A stretch of DNA of 64,000 nt from Portunus trituberculatus (GCF_017591435.1 NC_059299.1:1500001-1564000), one strand, 5' to 3'. Shown: positions 11,914 through 24,589, counted from the first letter of the stretch. The notes: generated by a model from the letters alone, not told the origin. Numbers and translations are program-made.

Positions 11914-12384
11914 AGAATCCAAAGAAAAAACGGAAAAGTTTAAATTAAAGAAGCCAAACCAATTGTTTAGATGGATAGAAAAAAAGATAAAAACAGAAAG
12001 GTACGAATGAAAAAAGAATAAAAACGCAACGATAAAAATCAGCATAAAGGAGAAACAATAAAAAAAATGATCAAAAAGGACGAAGATAAAAGAAAATTGG
12101 AAGAAAAAAAGAAAAAAAAGTGTGTGAGAGAGAGAGAGAGAGAAAGAGAAAGAGAAAGAGTATACAAGTAGAAATATTGAACACAAGAACCCTAACATTG
12201 AACAGAATAACTAAACCACCACCATCAACACCACCACCACCACCACCTCTCCAGCTAACGACAAGGACCGCGTAATGGCACCGCTTCGCTATTGTCTGAC
12301 GCAGGAGCTCAAACAAAGGCCGGCGCACAGGTGGTCTTTAAACTTTCCCTTCATTCCTAGTAGTTGGCAGTCACATTTACTATC

Positions 12385-12680
12385 CTGTCGCCGCTCCAGC
12401 CCTCCGCTACCGCTCCAGCCCTCCGCTATCGCTCCTGTCCCCCGCTCCAGGTCCTGTCCCCCGCTCCAGCTCCTGTCCCCCACTACCGCTCCAGCCCTCC
12501 GCTACCGCTCCTGTCCCCCGCTACTGCTCCAGCCCTCCGCTACCGCTCCTGTCCCCCGCTACCGCTCCAGCCCTCCGCTACCGCTCCTGTCCCCCGCTAC
12601 CGCTCCTGTCCCCCGCTCCAGGTCCTGTCCCCCGCTCCAGCTCCTGTCCCCCACTACCGCTCCAGCCGTCCGCTCTCGCC
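12385..12680. repeat. C-rich minisatellite
   Basis: CCGCTACCGCTCCAGCCCT and CCGCTACCGCTCCTGTCCC units alternate in higher-order blocks. Strong C/G strand asymmetry. Confidence 0.88.
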
Positions 12681-12714
12681 GCCGCCGCCTCTCAATCTGC
12701 TGTTCTTCATTTCA

Positions 12715-12780
12715 ATCACCACCACCACCACTTCTACTACTACTATTACTACTACTACCACAACCACCACCACTACTACT
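12715..12780. repeat. (CCA)n/(CTA)n
   Basis: Mixed ACC and ACT triplets after the C-rich minisatellite. Confidence 0.93.
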
Positions 12781-13098
12781 CAAAGCTACAGTGCGCCTCA
12801 GATAAACACAAAGAAGTATAAAAAAGAAAGGAAAAGAGACATCAGCATTAATGAAAGCAACGAGGCTGTGTGATTAAAATGCCATTACAGATTGAAGTAC
12901 AAAGGAATGCAAAGGAGTACTGAGAAAAGGATAACAAAAGCACTAGACGAGACTGTGATTATACTACCACTACAAATTCCATGACTAAGCAAAACCCAGC
13001 AAGCAAGGAAGCAAGTAAAGTGAAAGGGAAGAAAAAAAAAAAAAAAAACACCTTACTCTATCTAATACTCACAAATAAAGGTAAATTTAGGTAATATC
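12781..13098. other. A-rich unique DNA, nothing seen
   Basis: A short A-run at 13031-13048 only. Confidence 0.55.
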
Positions 13099-13311
13099 TT
13101 AACCCCTTCAGTACTATGACGCGTTTTCACATCTATTCTGCTTCCTGTTTGGTGCTTTTATACAACTTCAGAAACTCGTATAGGGATTTAAATAGTGAAG
13201 ACTGTGGCCATTAATCTTCTGACCTCCATAGACTGTTCCTAATGTCAATAAAATGGTCTAATCGTACACAAATCTAATGGTAAAAATGTGTCCCAGTACT
13301 GAAGGGGTTAA
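13099..13311 (-). mobile_element. MITE-A
   Basis: Complete, with perfect TTAA duplication and the best kept 16-base termini (TTAACCCCTTCAGTAC and its complement). Confidence 0.92.
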
Positions 13312-13692
13312 TGAAAGGAGAGAACGGAGGAGAAGGGAAAGACACGAAGGAGAAGAAAGAAAGGAGAAATATATATGCAAGGGAAGGAAGAACAGAGACA
13401 AATGGCAAGGTCACAGGAAACAGGAAACAAGTCGATGAGGGGAGAGAGGGGTCAGATGGATGAATTGTGTGAGGGGAGGAGGAAAGGGAGAGGGGAGAGA
13501 GAGGAAGTGTGGCTGAAGGGATTGAGGGGAAAGATGGATGCAAGCAGGGGGTGAGAGACTGCTAGGGCAGGTGTAGGGGGAAGGGAAGAGGGGAAGGGCC
13601 GAAGAGGGGAATAGAGGGGAACGGTTGAGTGAGGGGACTGGCTATTTGTTGTGGTTGAGGGATGTAGGAAGTTAGGGTTGTCCAGTAGCAGT

Positions 13693-13942
13693 GGTAGTGG
13701 AAGTGGTGGTGGTGGTGGTGGTGGTAGTAGTGGTAGGGGTAGTAGTAGTGGTAGTAGTTTCTGATTACGATAAAACAAGGAAATAAACAAACAAAAAATG
13801 AGTAACAAACAACAACAACAACAACAACCAAAAAAAAAATCAAGACCACAAAATAAAAACATTCCAAAACCAAACTGGCAACTAATTACATTCCACCACC
13901 ACCACCACCACCACCACCACCACCACCACCACCACCACCACC
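13693..13942. repeat. (GGT)n, (CAA)n and (CCA)n
   Basis: GGT/AGT 13693-13758, CAA 13808-13828, CCA 13892-13942. Confidence 0.95.
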
Positions 13943-14052
13943 AAAGTTGTCTCTCACCTTCCTATCAGCAGCTTGAAGACAATACGAGTACTTCCCTTCT
14001 TCACAAGTTTAGTTTCCCCTTTGCAAACTGATAACCCTTTACTTCCAGGCCA

Positions 14053-14058
<6 letters not shown>

Positions 14059-14150
<92 letters not shown>

Positions 14151-14403
14151 TTGACAATGAAAATGAGGTGAGATGGAAGCCGTAAGTGTGTGCTGGAGGA
14201 AGGATGAGAAGAAGAAAAACGAGAAGGAGGAGGAAGAGGAGGAGGAGGAGGAGGAGGAAGGAATACCAAGGAAAACAAAGGAAAGCTAAACAGTAAGATA
14301 CCTTTTGCTCCTTTTAAGGCTGCTTGGTAACTTGCTCCACGGAAAAGAGACAGGACAGAAGAAGAGGAGGAGGAGGAGGAGGAGGAGGAGGAGGAGGAGG
14401 AGA
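14059..14403. repeat. (GA)n and (GGA)n tracts
   Basis: GA 14059-14147, GGA 14230-14259 and 14362-14403. Confidence 0.95.
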
Positions 14404-14552
14404 CAAAACAGTAATATTTTAGCAATGAAAAGGTTAATAAGATCAGAATGTGGCCCCTGGAACACCATACATCAAACCTTGAATGTTACCTATATCATTA
14501 CACGCCATATGACCTCAGTGGTGTGCCAAGGTATTAACCGACCCCATGCCAT

Positions 14553-15137
14553 CAACCAGTCAGTCAGTCAGTCAGTCAGTCAGTCTTTTTCAGTCAGTCA
14601 GTCAGTCAGTCAACCACACATGTTAGTCAGTCTTTCAGTCTTTCAGTCAACCAGTCAGTCTTTCATTCATTCATTCATTCATTCATTCATTCAGTCAGTC
14701 TTTCAGTCAACTACACATGTTAGTCAGTCTTTCATTCAATCAGTCTTTCAGTCAACCACACGTTAGTCAGTCTTTCAGTCAATCAGTCTTTCAGTCAACC
14801 ACACGTTAGTCAGTCTTTCAGTCAGTCATTCAGTCAATCAGTCTTTCAGTCAACCACACGTTAGTCAGTCTTTCAGTCAGTCTTTCAGTCAATCAGTCTT
14901 TCAGTCAACCACACATGTTAGTCAGTCTTTCAGTCAGTCTTTCATTCAATCAGTCTTTCAGTCAACCACACGTTAGTCAGTCTTTCAGTCAATCAGTCTT
15001 TCAGTCAACCACACATGTTAGTCAGTCTTTCAGTCAGTCTTTCATTCAATCAGTCTTTCAGTCAACCACACGTTAGTCAGTCTTTCAGTCAACCACACAT
15101 GTTAGTCAGTCTTTCAGTCAATCAGTCTTTCAGTTAG
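14553..15137. repeat. (AGTC)n with higher-order minisatellite
   Basis: Starts as (CAGT)n and then becomes a roughly 40-50 bp unit built of CAGTCTTTCAGTCAAT and CAACCACACATGTTAG blocks, repeated about ten times with block shuffling. Confidence 0.9.
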
Positions 15138-15261
15138 CGCTCTCACACACAATTAATTCCTCTCATCTGTTCTAATTTCCATACTTAACCATAACTTCAA
15201 ATAGAAATGATACATATTCATTTGTAGAATCTCGTGGGTATTCGTGGTGGTGGTTTACTCA

Positions 15262-15895
15262 TATTAATCCTACTCATTCCTACTCATTACTCATCACTCC
15301 TACTCATTCCTACTCATTACTCATCACTCCTACTCATTGTTTTCCTACTCATTCCTACTCATTAACTCCTACCCATTACTCATTACTCACTCCTCATTAC
15401 TCCTACTTATTGAGTAATGAATGAGGAATGAGTAATGAGTAGGAGTAAATGAGTAGTGAGTAATGAGTAGGAGTAGTGAGTAGGAGTAATTATTCATCCT
15501 CATTCATTACTCATTCCTCATTCATTCGTCATTCCTCATTCATTTCTCATTCCTCATTCATTACTCATTCCTCATTCGTTCTCATTCATTCTTCATTCAT
15601 TACTCATTCCTCATTAATTTCGTCATTATTCACTCATTCATTCCTCATTCCTCATTCATTATTACTCATTACTCTTACTCATTCATTCATTACTTACTCA
15701 TTCATTACTCTTACTCATTCATTACTCATTAATCTTACTCATGAGTCTTAATCCTACTCATTAATCCTACTCATGACTCTTAATCCTACTCATGACTCTT
15801 AATCCTACTCATTACTCATTACTCCGTCACTATTACTCGTACTCACTATTACTCACTATTACCTCAACTCATTGCTCTTACTCACCATTACTCCA
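15262..15895. repeat. (ACTCATTC)-type array with inverted segment
   Basis: Degenerate CTCATTAC/CTCATTCC/CCTACTCATT repeat. From about 15408 to 15490 the same units appear as the reverse complement (GAGTAATGAG, GTAGGAGT), then the original strand resumes. Confidence 0.88.
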
Positions 15896-15904
15896 GCATG
15901 ACCA

Positions 15905-16008
15905 AGACTACATTAGTGGCTGAATGTCTCTCAAGTGCATGTCTTCAAATCCCTACACGGTCAGACGTAGGTAAGGACATCCACTCAAGGTAACAGTTCC
16001 CTAATGCT
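15905..16008 (+). mobile_element. SINE-1 relic
   Basis: Diverged match to the SINE-1 middle: GTCTCTCAAGTGCATG, CTTCAAATCCCTACACGGTC and GGTAACAGTTCCCTA correspond to the B box and following body. The 3' half is missing. Confidence 0.5.
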
Positions 16009-16360
16009 AAAATACTAAATACTTCTTCAAACAGCGCCGTTCTAACACTGACTTGACTCGGAGAAGCGGACGTAAACCCAGCAAAATGAACTAACTACAC
16101 ACACCCAACAACAGCGGACGCTAAATTCAATCGTAAAATCAAGCAGGGAATTCCACAAAGGAGCGAAGAATGTTGAGCTGCGTTAAATTATGTGGACTAA
16201 AAACAGCGAATGCCAAAATCATAAACATAGCATGGAAACGGACAGCAGATTCACAAAGGCGCGAGGCGAGGCAAGGCAAGGCAAACAAGTTATGCAAGCT
16301 GAATCCAGACTTGTCAAAAACTCTATTCGGATCTTTGTTGTTTTGTTCAGATCGGATAAT
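16009..16360. other. Unique DNA, no gene seen
   Basis: Contains a GGCAAGGCAAGGCAA micro-repeat near 16268. Confidence 0.5.
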
Positions 16361-16650
16361 GCTGATGGTGGTGGTGTGGTGGTGGTGGTGGTGGTGGAAA
16401 ACAAGGAGAGACAAACACGGGGAGAGAGAGAGAAAAAAATGACGATAAAGACGAGGAATAAGGCAAAAGAGAAAAACGAAAAGATACACAACGATGAAAA
16501 AGAAAAATACACGAAAATACAAGACGAAAACGAAGAAAACAAAGCAGAAGAAAAAAAAAAAAAAAGGAAAACAAAACTGAAATGAAGAAATATACAAAGA
16601 CACAAAAAAGACGAAGAGAACGAGGAGGAGGAGGAGGAGGAGGAGGAAAA
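16361..16650. repeat. (GGT)n and (GGA)n in A-rich DNA
   Basis: GGT 16361-16397, A/G-rich to 16617, GGA 16618-16648. Both sides are low complexity. Confidence 0.85.
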
Positions 16651-16884
16651 AGAATAAGAGAAAGAGGATAGACGTGTGAACAAGTTTAGGACAGGTACGG
16701 AAGCCACTTATGAACGCAGCCACTTATTGAGAGATGGGTCATTCCAATCAGTATGTAAATTGATCACTTCCATATCGCGTCATTCACAGGCGGCATCAGT
16801 AATGGAGTGACCCAGATTAACCCTTTCATTTAAGTCATAACCTTTAATCTCATTCCCTTTAAATTAATCTCTTAAAAAAACACT

Positions 16885-16955
16885 ACTACTACTACTAACA
16901 GCACTACCACTACTACTACCATTACTACTACTACTACTACTACTACTGCTACTAT
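16885..16955. repeat. (CTA)n
   Basis: ACT triplets with a few substitutions. Confidence 0.92.
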
Positions 16956-17323
16956 TTTTTTCTTGCTTTTGTTTGTCGTTCAGTTATTTTTGTCCATATT
17001 TTCTCTTATTTTCTTTATCTTCCTCTCCTTCCGTCATTCTCGTCTTTCTTTTTCTCTTTTCTCTCATTTTCTTTAATTTTCTATCTCTTCCTCCTCGTCA
17101 TTCTTGCCTTATCTCTCTCTCTCTCTCTCTCTACAACAAATATCCTAAAAAAAATCTATGTAATTATGGAGGGAAAAAATAAACGTGTCTGGCAGTGAAA
17201 GGGTAAAGACAATATAGAAAAAAAAAACTTCATAAAAAGGATCTGGAATTGAATGGAACGGACTCTGGAAAGACGAGGGGAGGTACGTAGTCATATATTT
17301 AGAGGTGAGATGAATAGAATAAG

Positions 17324-17543
17324 TCCCGTATTCACAAACACCTCCCCCCTCTCATTACGACAGTTTTCCAAGGTCACAGAGACAACTAGCCTGGTTTCAA
17401 GACAGTTTCTCCTTTAAATGAACTAGAAATCTCGCCAATCTATCACCAGAAGCGTAAAAATATCCTTAAAAACACGAGTATCTTCAACTGGAACCTTTGG
17501 AGAGCAGTGATGGTGAGGGAGAAAAGCGTTTCAGAATAAGGGT
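17324..17543 (+). mobile_element. FB-B foldback element
   Basis: Family reference copy. The left end resembles TTTCTGAAACGC-type sequence, then CTCTCATTACGACAGTTTTC. The right end is GTGATGGTGAGGGAGAAAAG followed by CGTTTCAGAATA. The ends are about 45-bp inverted repeats around a core with AAAACACGAGTATCTTCAAC. There is no coding capacity. Confidence 0.8.
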
Positions 17544-17599
17544 CTATGAATGATGGTGAGGGTTTTATAAGTGCTCAGTTACTGCCTTATGTGGAATAG

Positions 17600-18034
17600 A
17601 TAGCAGTTGTAATCTTTTTAATCTTTTTTTTTTTTTCTTAACGGAGAATATCGTGGCATTGGTTAGTTTTCTATTTTTCTTCCGTTTTCTTTTTTTGTAA
17701 TCTTTTTTCTTCTTCCTTGCGTTGAGAATGTAGTGGAATTTGTTATCGTTTTCTATTTTTCTTTCGTTTTCTTTTTTGTAATCTTTTTTTTTCTTCCTTG
17801 TGCTGAATTATTGTTGTGTGGTTTTTCTGTTTTATTTTTTCTTTTATTCTTTTCTTTTGCTATTTTTTTTCTTGCTTTTGTTTGTCGTTCAGTTATTTTT
17901 TTTTTCCATATTTTCTCTCATTTCCTTTACCTTCCTCTCTCTTCTCTTCATTCTCGCCTTTTCTTTTTCTATCTTTTATCTCATTTTCTTTACCTTCCTA
18001 TTTCTTCCTCCTCGTCATTCTCGTCTTTTTTTTT

Positions 18035-18090
<56 letters not shown>

Positions 18091-18270
18091 TTTCTTATCT
18101 TTATCTTCATTGTTATTGTCGCCTTTTATTTCCTCAATTCCCCTTCCTTTTTTATACCCTCTTGTTTTAAATCTTTCCTCTTTAAAATTCTCCTCTCGCG
18201 CTGCACTCATTCCTTCTCTTCCTTCCCAATTCATTCTTCCTTCTCTTCCTTCCTCCTCCTCTCCTTCGTC
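17600..18270. repeat. Kilobase-scale pyrimidine-rich tract with (CT)n
   Basis: T/C-rich low-complexity DNA containing two diverged copies of a TTTTCTTTCGTTTTC segment (about 17680 and 17755) and (CT)n at 18041-18087. The open frames here are compositional. Confidence 0.85.
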
Positions 18271-18544
18271 TCCCATCCCACACAACATAATAAAAAAAAA
18301 AAAAAAATCCAGGTTAATGACTAAGGATTACTACTACACTCACCTGCCGGGGGACGAAAATACAAGCTTTTATCACTTTAAGCTTCATGAAAGGGTTACT
18401 GATGAAAGTGAGTAGAGAGAGGTGGAGAGAAAGTGGAGAGAGGTGGAGAGAAGTAGTATAGAAGTGGAGAGGAGAGGAAAAGTGGAGAAAAAGTGGTGAA
18501 GTGGTAGAAATGTGGAGAGAAGTGGTAGTGGTGGAGTTAATGAG

Positions 18545-18757
18545 TTAATCTCTTCAGTACTGGGACACCTTTTTACCTTGAGATTTGTGCACGATTAGAC
18601 CATTTTATTGACACTAGCAAGGGTCTATGGTGGTCAGAAGATTAATGGCCACAGTCTTCACTATTTCAACCCCCACATGAATTTCTGAAGCTGTATAAAA
18701 TCACCAAATAGTAAGCAGAATGAATAAAGAAACGCGTCATGGTACTAAAGGGATTAG
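18545..18757 (+). mobile_element. MITE-A
   Basis: Complete, TTAA at the left and TTAG at the right. Confidence 0.9.
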
Positions 18758-19160
18758 AATTCCATCACCAATCCCACATTTCACCAATTTTTCACCTTAA
18801 CCTTATTTTCTTGACCTCCCCTTCCCTTCCCCTTCCCACCTTCACCACCACACACCACGCTAGCATAGACAACAGGGGTTCGTCATGGTATTGGGAAGGT
18901 TAACCACGATTTTTTACAGCATAAATAAGAAAAATACCAAGAAAAGATGAAATTAGTCTTAGTGTCCTTTGAAAATGGAACACAAAAACCTCCAAAGCCT
19001 TACCGAATGTTGTGTTAATGCCTTCTAGAGCGAAATTAATGTATTACGAAGCGAAAGGAACGACTTGGAATAGAAAGACGAAATGAAAAGAGAAAAACAA
19101 AAATGAAATGGAGGAGGGACGAAATGTAGGAGAAGAGAAACAATGAGTGAAATAGTGCCC
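18758..19160. other. Unique DNA, nothing seen
   Basis: Non-repetitive AT-rich sequence after MITE-A. Confidence 0.5.
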
Positions 19161-19305
19161 AAAGGAGGAGGAGGAGGAGGAGGAGGAGGCGGAAGAAGAG
19201 GAGGAGGAGGAGGAGGAGGACGGGGAGGTGTTAGGGAAGGAAATGGAGGGGAAGTGACAAAGTGTGGGAGGAAAAGATGGATGAAATAGGGTGGAGGTGA
19301 GAAGG

Positions 19306-19388
<83 letters not shown>

Positions 19389-19483
19389 AGTTCTCTCTCT
19401 TCACTTCTTCCTGCCTTTAACACGTTCACTGCATCCTGTGTCACGATTTTTAGATCATGGCGAGCTTTTCTGCATCAAGCGAG

Positions 19484-19530
<47 letters not shown>
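19160..19530. repeat. (GGA)n, (GT)n and (GA)n
   Basis: GGA 19164-19220, GT 19308-19384 (about 75 bp), GA 19484-19530. Confidence 0.95.
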
Positions 19531-19532
<2 letters not shown>

Positions 19533-19668
19533 AACCTACTCCCTCGTGACGAAAAAAGACAAAAAGGACCAAAACTTCATGCAAACTAGTGTAATTTGAG
19601 CCAAACGACGCTTAATGATCCGACAAAGTTAAAATTTCAATTCTTGGCTTTTAGTACGTGACATTCAT

Positions 19669-19839
<171 letters not shown>

Positions 19840-19887
19840 TAAAGTGTTTCTCAATCGTGAATTACGGAGTTCAATCGTTTTTTCTCC

Positions 19888-20110
19888 CTTAGTGGTGGTG
19901 GTGGTGGTGGTAGCGATGGTTTTAATGGTAATGGTTGTGGTTGTAGTGATGGTTGTGATGGCAGTAGTGGTGATGGTGGTGGTAGTGGCAGTGGTGGTGG
20001 TGGTGGTGGTAACGATGGTTGTGATGGCAGTGATGGTGGTGGTGGTGGTAGTGATGGTTGTGATGGTAGTAGTGGTGGTAGTAATGGTGGTGGTGGTGGT
20101 GGTAGTGGTA
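19888..20110. repeat. (GGT)n degenerate
   Basis: GGT with GAT and AGT triplets. A recurring GATGGTTGTGATGGCAGT block shows higher-order duplication. Confidence 0.94.
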
Positions 20111-20299
20111 ATAGCATTGTCTAAATAAATAATTAGGTATTTCTGGCAAAACTCACATAATACAGGTCGAAAAGCATTTATATTTATTCTTCTTTTTCCA
20201 GTACTTTGATGTCGAAAGAGTTCAGATTTTACACTCCGTTAGTTCCCATTTGGCTTGAAGTTCAGCATAAACTTGGATTTTCCTGCAGGTGGGTGGTGG

Positions 20300-20375
20300 T
20301 GTTAAGGTCTTTTTTTAATAGTTAGTCTTTTATTTAATCTTTTGTCGCCCTTGGCCAGCTTTCCCTCGCATAAAG
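20300..20375 (-). repeat. DR-C fragment
   Basis: Minus strand reads TTATGCGAGGGAAAGCTGGC then CAAGGGCGACAAAAG. Confidence 0.65.
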
Positions 20376-20409
20376 AAAACGAGAGGGACAGGCTGCCGTG
20401 TTTTTTGTT

Positions 20410-20603
20410 GCCTGTATTCAAAAACTTCTTGCTTTCTCACCACGACAGATTTCCCAGGCCACAGAGACAACTAACCGGGTTTTCAAGACAGTTCCTCTTC
20501 ATGATTAACTAGAAATATCGTTATTCCATCACCAGAACCAAGAAAATACCCTTAAAAACACGACTATCTTCAACTATAGCCTTTTAAAAGTAGTGATATT
20601 TTC
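20410..20603 (+). mobile_element. FB-B, right terminus lost
   Basis: The left terminus TTCTTGCTTTCTCACCACGA and the core (CCTTAAAAACACGACTATC) are clear. It ends at about 20600 with a partial repeat of the left motif. Confidence 0.75.
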
Positions 20604-21420
20604 CAAGGCCACAAGAACAACTCTCCTCTCTCCTTCTTCTTATCTCCTCTGTCCTTCTTCTCTCCATCCTCTTCTCGTCCTCTTCTTTCTCTTCCCTCTC
20701 TCCATCCTGTGTCCACCAGTCCTCCTCCTCCTCCTCCTCCACCAAACCTCAGGAGAAATATCACACTCGTTCGCTGTCCACCAATGCCATCCCGAGTCAT
20801 TATTCACGCTATTGCTGTGTTTTGTTCCCCGCCTCCGTCTGCGCCTCCGTCCCCGCCTCCGCCTGCGCCTCCATTCCCCCGCCTCCGTCACGCTCCTCGC
20901 CTTTACAGAGCGCCGAGGTGGAAGGAAAGTAGCCGAAGTAATCGCTGGAGGACACGGGTGATAGATGGAGGAAAATATGTGGAGGAAAAGGTGGAAAAAA
21001 GCAGGAAAAGTGAATGAAGGAGGAAAAGGAGGAAAATCAGATCGTACAGGATGGATGGGGGGGGAGGGCGGAAGAAATAAAAGAAGACAGAATACAGAAG
21101 TCTCACACTCCACAAATGAAACACCTACGGATACGGAAATTCTAACACCCCCCCCCAAAAAAAAAAAAAAACACTCAAATACCGTTACTTCTTTCCCTCA
21201 CTCACTCTCACTCTCACTCTCTGCTTTTTCCTTTCATCTTCACTTACTTTTTTTTGTTTTATATTTCTTATTTTTTTCTTTTCATAATCTCATCTCCCTC
21301 TCCCTCTCTCCCTTCCTCTCTCTCTCTCCAGGAATCAGCAGTAAGTTTACCCGAGCTGAGGAAAAGAAGCAGACACGTGGGTACTTCATCAAAAAAGTTA
21401 CACAATTAATCTTACATTAA
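20604..21420. other. Mixed low-complexity and unique DNA
   Basis: CCT-rich 20620-20745, the CGCCTC array, A/G-rich to 21070, T/C-rich 21190-21330. No gene. Confidence 0.5.
20820..20895. repeat. (CGCCTC)-type GC-rich tandem repeat
   Basis: CGCCTCCGTCTGCGCCTCCG units, about 12 bp, in a CpG-rich setting followed by unique sequence. Confidence 0.75.
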
Positions 21421-22187
21421 TTAGGAGAAGGATGAAGGAAGCCTTGACAACAGCGACCACGTGACACAGAATGGGGAGAAGAGGAAGGAGGAGAAAAATA
21501 GAGGAAAAAAAGGAGAAAATAGGTAAAAAAAAGATGCAAAAGGGGATGAACAAGAAAGGAATAAGTAAAAGAGAAGAAGAGAAGAGAAGGAAAGAGAAAA
21601 ATAGAATAAAAAAGAGGAAAATAGCTAAAAAAAAATGAAAAAAGGAAAAAACAAGGGAAAGGAAAACAAACTGAAGGAAAAACATGAGAATAAATAAAAG
21701 AGAATGATGAGGAGAAGAGGAAGAAGGAGAGAAAGAGAAAAATAGAGTGAAAAAAGGAGAAAAATAGCTATAAGACAAAAAAATCATGAAGAAAAAGAAA
21801 AAAACAAACCGAACTAAAAAAATAAGAATAAATAAAACAGATGGATAAAAGAAAAGAAGAGGAAGAATGAAAACAAAGACTGAAGCTAAGGAATAATGAA
21901 GAAAAAACGTGATAAAGAGAGAAGAAGGGAAGGAAAGAGATGCAAAGATAAGCAGAAGATTAACGCAGAAAGAATGCAAATGAAGGAAGAGGGGAAAGAA
22001 ACACGTGGAAAGAAAGAGGGAGATGGAATAAAAGGCTGAAGAATTTGGAGAGGGGAAGGAGAGAGGGGAAAAGAAAAGATGGAGATAATAGGAGAGGATA
22101 AGAAGAGATGAGGAGATGAGAGGAGGGAAGGGGAAGAAACAAAAGAATGGAGAAGCAGAAGAAAAAAAAGAAGAAAGTACATGAACG

Positions 22188-22262
<75 letters not shown>
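21420..22262. repeat. Purine-rich low-complexity tract ending in (GA)n
   Basis: About 770 bp of A/G-rich DNA with repeated GAGAAAAATAGAGTAAAAAA-like phrases, then GA 22189-22260. No credible coding sequence. Confidence 0.85.
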
Positions 22263-22268
<6 letters not shown>

Positions 22269-22335
22269 GAGACCTGGTGGATTAATGGCAACACGAGACG
22301 GGAGGAAGGTGTGAATGATTGAGGGAAACGGGTCG

Positions 22336-22385
22336 ACCAGTCAGTCAGTTAGTCAGTCAGTCAGTCAGTCAGTCAGTCAGTCAGT
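22336..22385. repeat. (AGTC)n
   Basis: Near-perfect CAGT repeat. Confidence 0.95.
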
Positions 22386-22490
22386 GGGGCAGGTGCAAGG
22401 GCGGCCCCTCATCGTCACGGCCAAAGGTTTACAGGACGAGGCGCATGCGAGTATCGATTCCATGACGGAGGAAACCAAAAGGGGATACTG

Positions 22491-23183
22491 AAGGAGGAGG
22501 AGGAGGAGGAGGAGGAGGAGGAGGAGGAGGAGGAGGAGGAGGAGGAGGAGGAGGAGGAGGAGGAGAAAAGAAAGAAAAAAATCTGCAGGGGAGGTAGAGA
22601 GTTAGCGAATGTGGGCGACGGAGGAGCAGGAGGAGCAGGAGGAGGAGGAGGAGGAGGAGGAGGAGGAGGAGGAGGAGGAGGAAGACGAAGAAGAGTTGGA
22701 GGAGGAGGAGGAGGAGGAGGAGGAGGAGGAGGAGGAGGAGGAGGAGGAGGAGGAGGAGGAGGAGGAGGAGGAGGAGGAGGAGGAGGAAGTTTATGATATT
22801 TGAGAAAAGAGGAAGAGAATTTTGAAAGGTGAGAAGATTGAAGAGAATGAATATGAAGGAGGAAATATTGTAAACTTCAGTGCAGTATATGAAGAGGAGG
22901 AGGAGGAGGAGGAGGAGGAGGAGGAGGAGGAGGAGGAGGAGGAGGAGGAGGAGGAGGAGGAAACGGTGTAAATGTATGGAAGAGCTGAGACTAGAGAACG
23001 AAGATACGAAGTAGGGGAAGATGAAGAGAAGAAAGAGATGGAAGAGAAAGAAGGAGAAGAGAAAGAGGTAAGAGGGAAAGGGGGTGAAAAATAGGAAAAG
23101 GAGGAGGAGGAGGAGGAGGAGGAGGAGGAGGAGGAGGAGGAGGAGGAGGAGGAGGAGGAGGAGGAGGAGGAGGAGGAGGAGGA
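22491..23183. repeat. Cluster of five (GGA)n arrays
   Basis: 22491-22565, 22621-22682, 22698-22788, 22894-22962 and 23098-23183, joined by A/G-rich DNA. Poly-Leu, poly-Ser and poly-Glu frames here are artefacts. Confidence 0.96.
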
Positions 23184-23235
23184 TAAAAGAGATGAATATA
23201 AGATGAAGGAAAAAAACAAATCTTAAAATTGCCAT

Positions 23236-23452
<217 letters not shown>

Positions 23453-23561
23453 TCGTTAAACTCAATTCAATTACATAAACATTTTTTTTCCATTCAAAGA
23501 CTAACAAATCACGTAACTTCAACAGGAAACTTCAGAAGACAAACGACGGAGGGGAAAGAAG

Positions 23562-23568
<7 letters not shown>

Positions 23569-23644
<76 letters not shown>
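23569..23644. repeat. (GA)n
   Basis: Pure, 76 bp. Confidence 0.97.
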
Positions 23645-23647
<3 letters not shown>

Positions 23648-23805
23648 ATGCAAACAAGAGGACGTATAGAGCATGAAGAGCGTCGTTGTAAATGCTCATT
23701 CTTCTTTCCTCAGCAAATGTCTCGTCCTAACTCTCTTTAAAAAGTTCTTGTCGAAGTTCTAAGAGTGTTTAAAGTGCTTTCTCGGGTTTCTAGTGATAGT
23801 TCAAT

Positions 23806-24377
23806 GTAAAAATTTGCACTGTTAATGAGGACACGCCTGGGATCACGATATGCAACTTGTGATGGGTGAAAAAGATGGTGATTATTGGTGGAAAGTTTTA
23901 AAATATTTCTTAGTAAACTTTTATGAGATGGATCGATTGAAATAGAACCTGATGAGAAAGTTTGCATTGCTATTAATATTAAGAACACATCTGGGATATC
24001 TATAAACTGCTTATGGATGATGAAAAAATATAGTAATTCTTGGAGGAAAGTTTCAAAAATACGCCTCGATACACTCATGAGATGGGTCAATTGAAATAGA
24101 ACCTAATATAGAAAGTTTGCACTGCTAAGGAGGACACACAGGAGATCGTGACACATGTACGACTTGTGGAGAGTGAAAAAAAGATAGTAATTGTTGGAGT
24201 TTCAAAATACACCTCGGTAAACTTGTATGGATCGATTGAAATTGAACCTAATGAAAAAGTTTGCACCGGTAATAAGGATCAATTTATACAACTTGTGGAG
24301 GGTGAAAAAAAGATAGTAATTGTTGGAGGGAACTTGCAAATTACGCCTCGATGAACTTCTGTATCGCTTGAAATACA
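23806..24377. repeat. Satellite-like tandem repeat, ~150-bp unit, ~4 copies
   Basis: Units begin at AAATTTGCACTG (23809), AAGTTTGCATTG (23958), AAGTTTGCACTG (24113) and AAGTTTGCACCG (24257). Each continues with CAACTTGTGG, AAGATAGTAATTGTTGG, a CGCCTCG-like box and GGATCGATTGAAAT. Copies are clearly diverged. Confidence 0.85.
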
Positions 24378-24589
24378 ACTATAAAAAAATAAAAAAAAAA
24401 CAGCAACACAACGTACTGCAATAGAAACACAAAGGATCGAGAAGCTGCTGCAGGGAATCCAATACTCATCCTACACTTCACGGCGATGTAACTTGAAATT
24501 AACAAAGTTATATCCTTCAAAGTTTCTAGATTCGATCCGTGTTGTTGCTTCAAACCTTCATATCGAGCGTACTGCCGCTGTTCGTCCGT

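Noticed and set aside
14553..15895. Direct repeats that might suggest a CRISPR array
   Set aside because: Tetranucleotide and minisatellite arrays with no constant repeat, no unique spacers and a eukaryotic setting.
21398..22294. 298-codon minus-strand frame rich in Phe, Leu and Ser
   Set aside because: Composition of a purine-rich tract, with no domain or conserved residue pattern. It looks membrane-like only because T/C-rich codons encode Phe, Leu and Ser.
22429..23235. 268-codon minus-strand frame
   Set aside because: Almost wholly GGA repeat and A/G-rich low complexity.
24148..24354. Small gene for a repeated peptide
   Set aside because: The frame spans two satellite units. Neighbouring units break it, so it is probably a by-product of the repeat.
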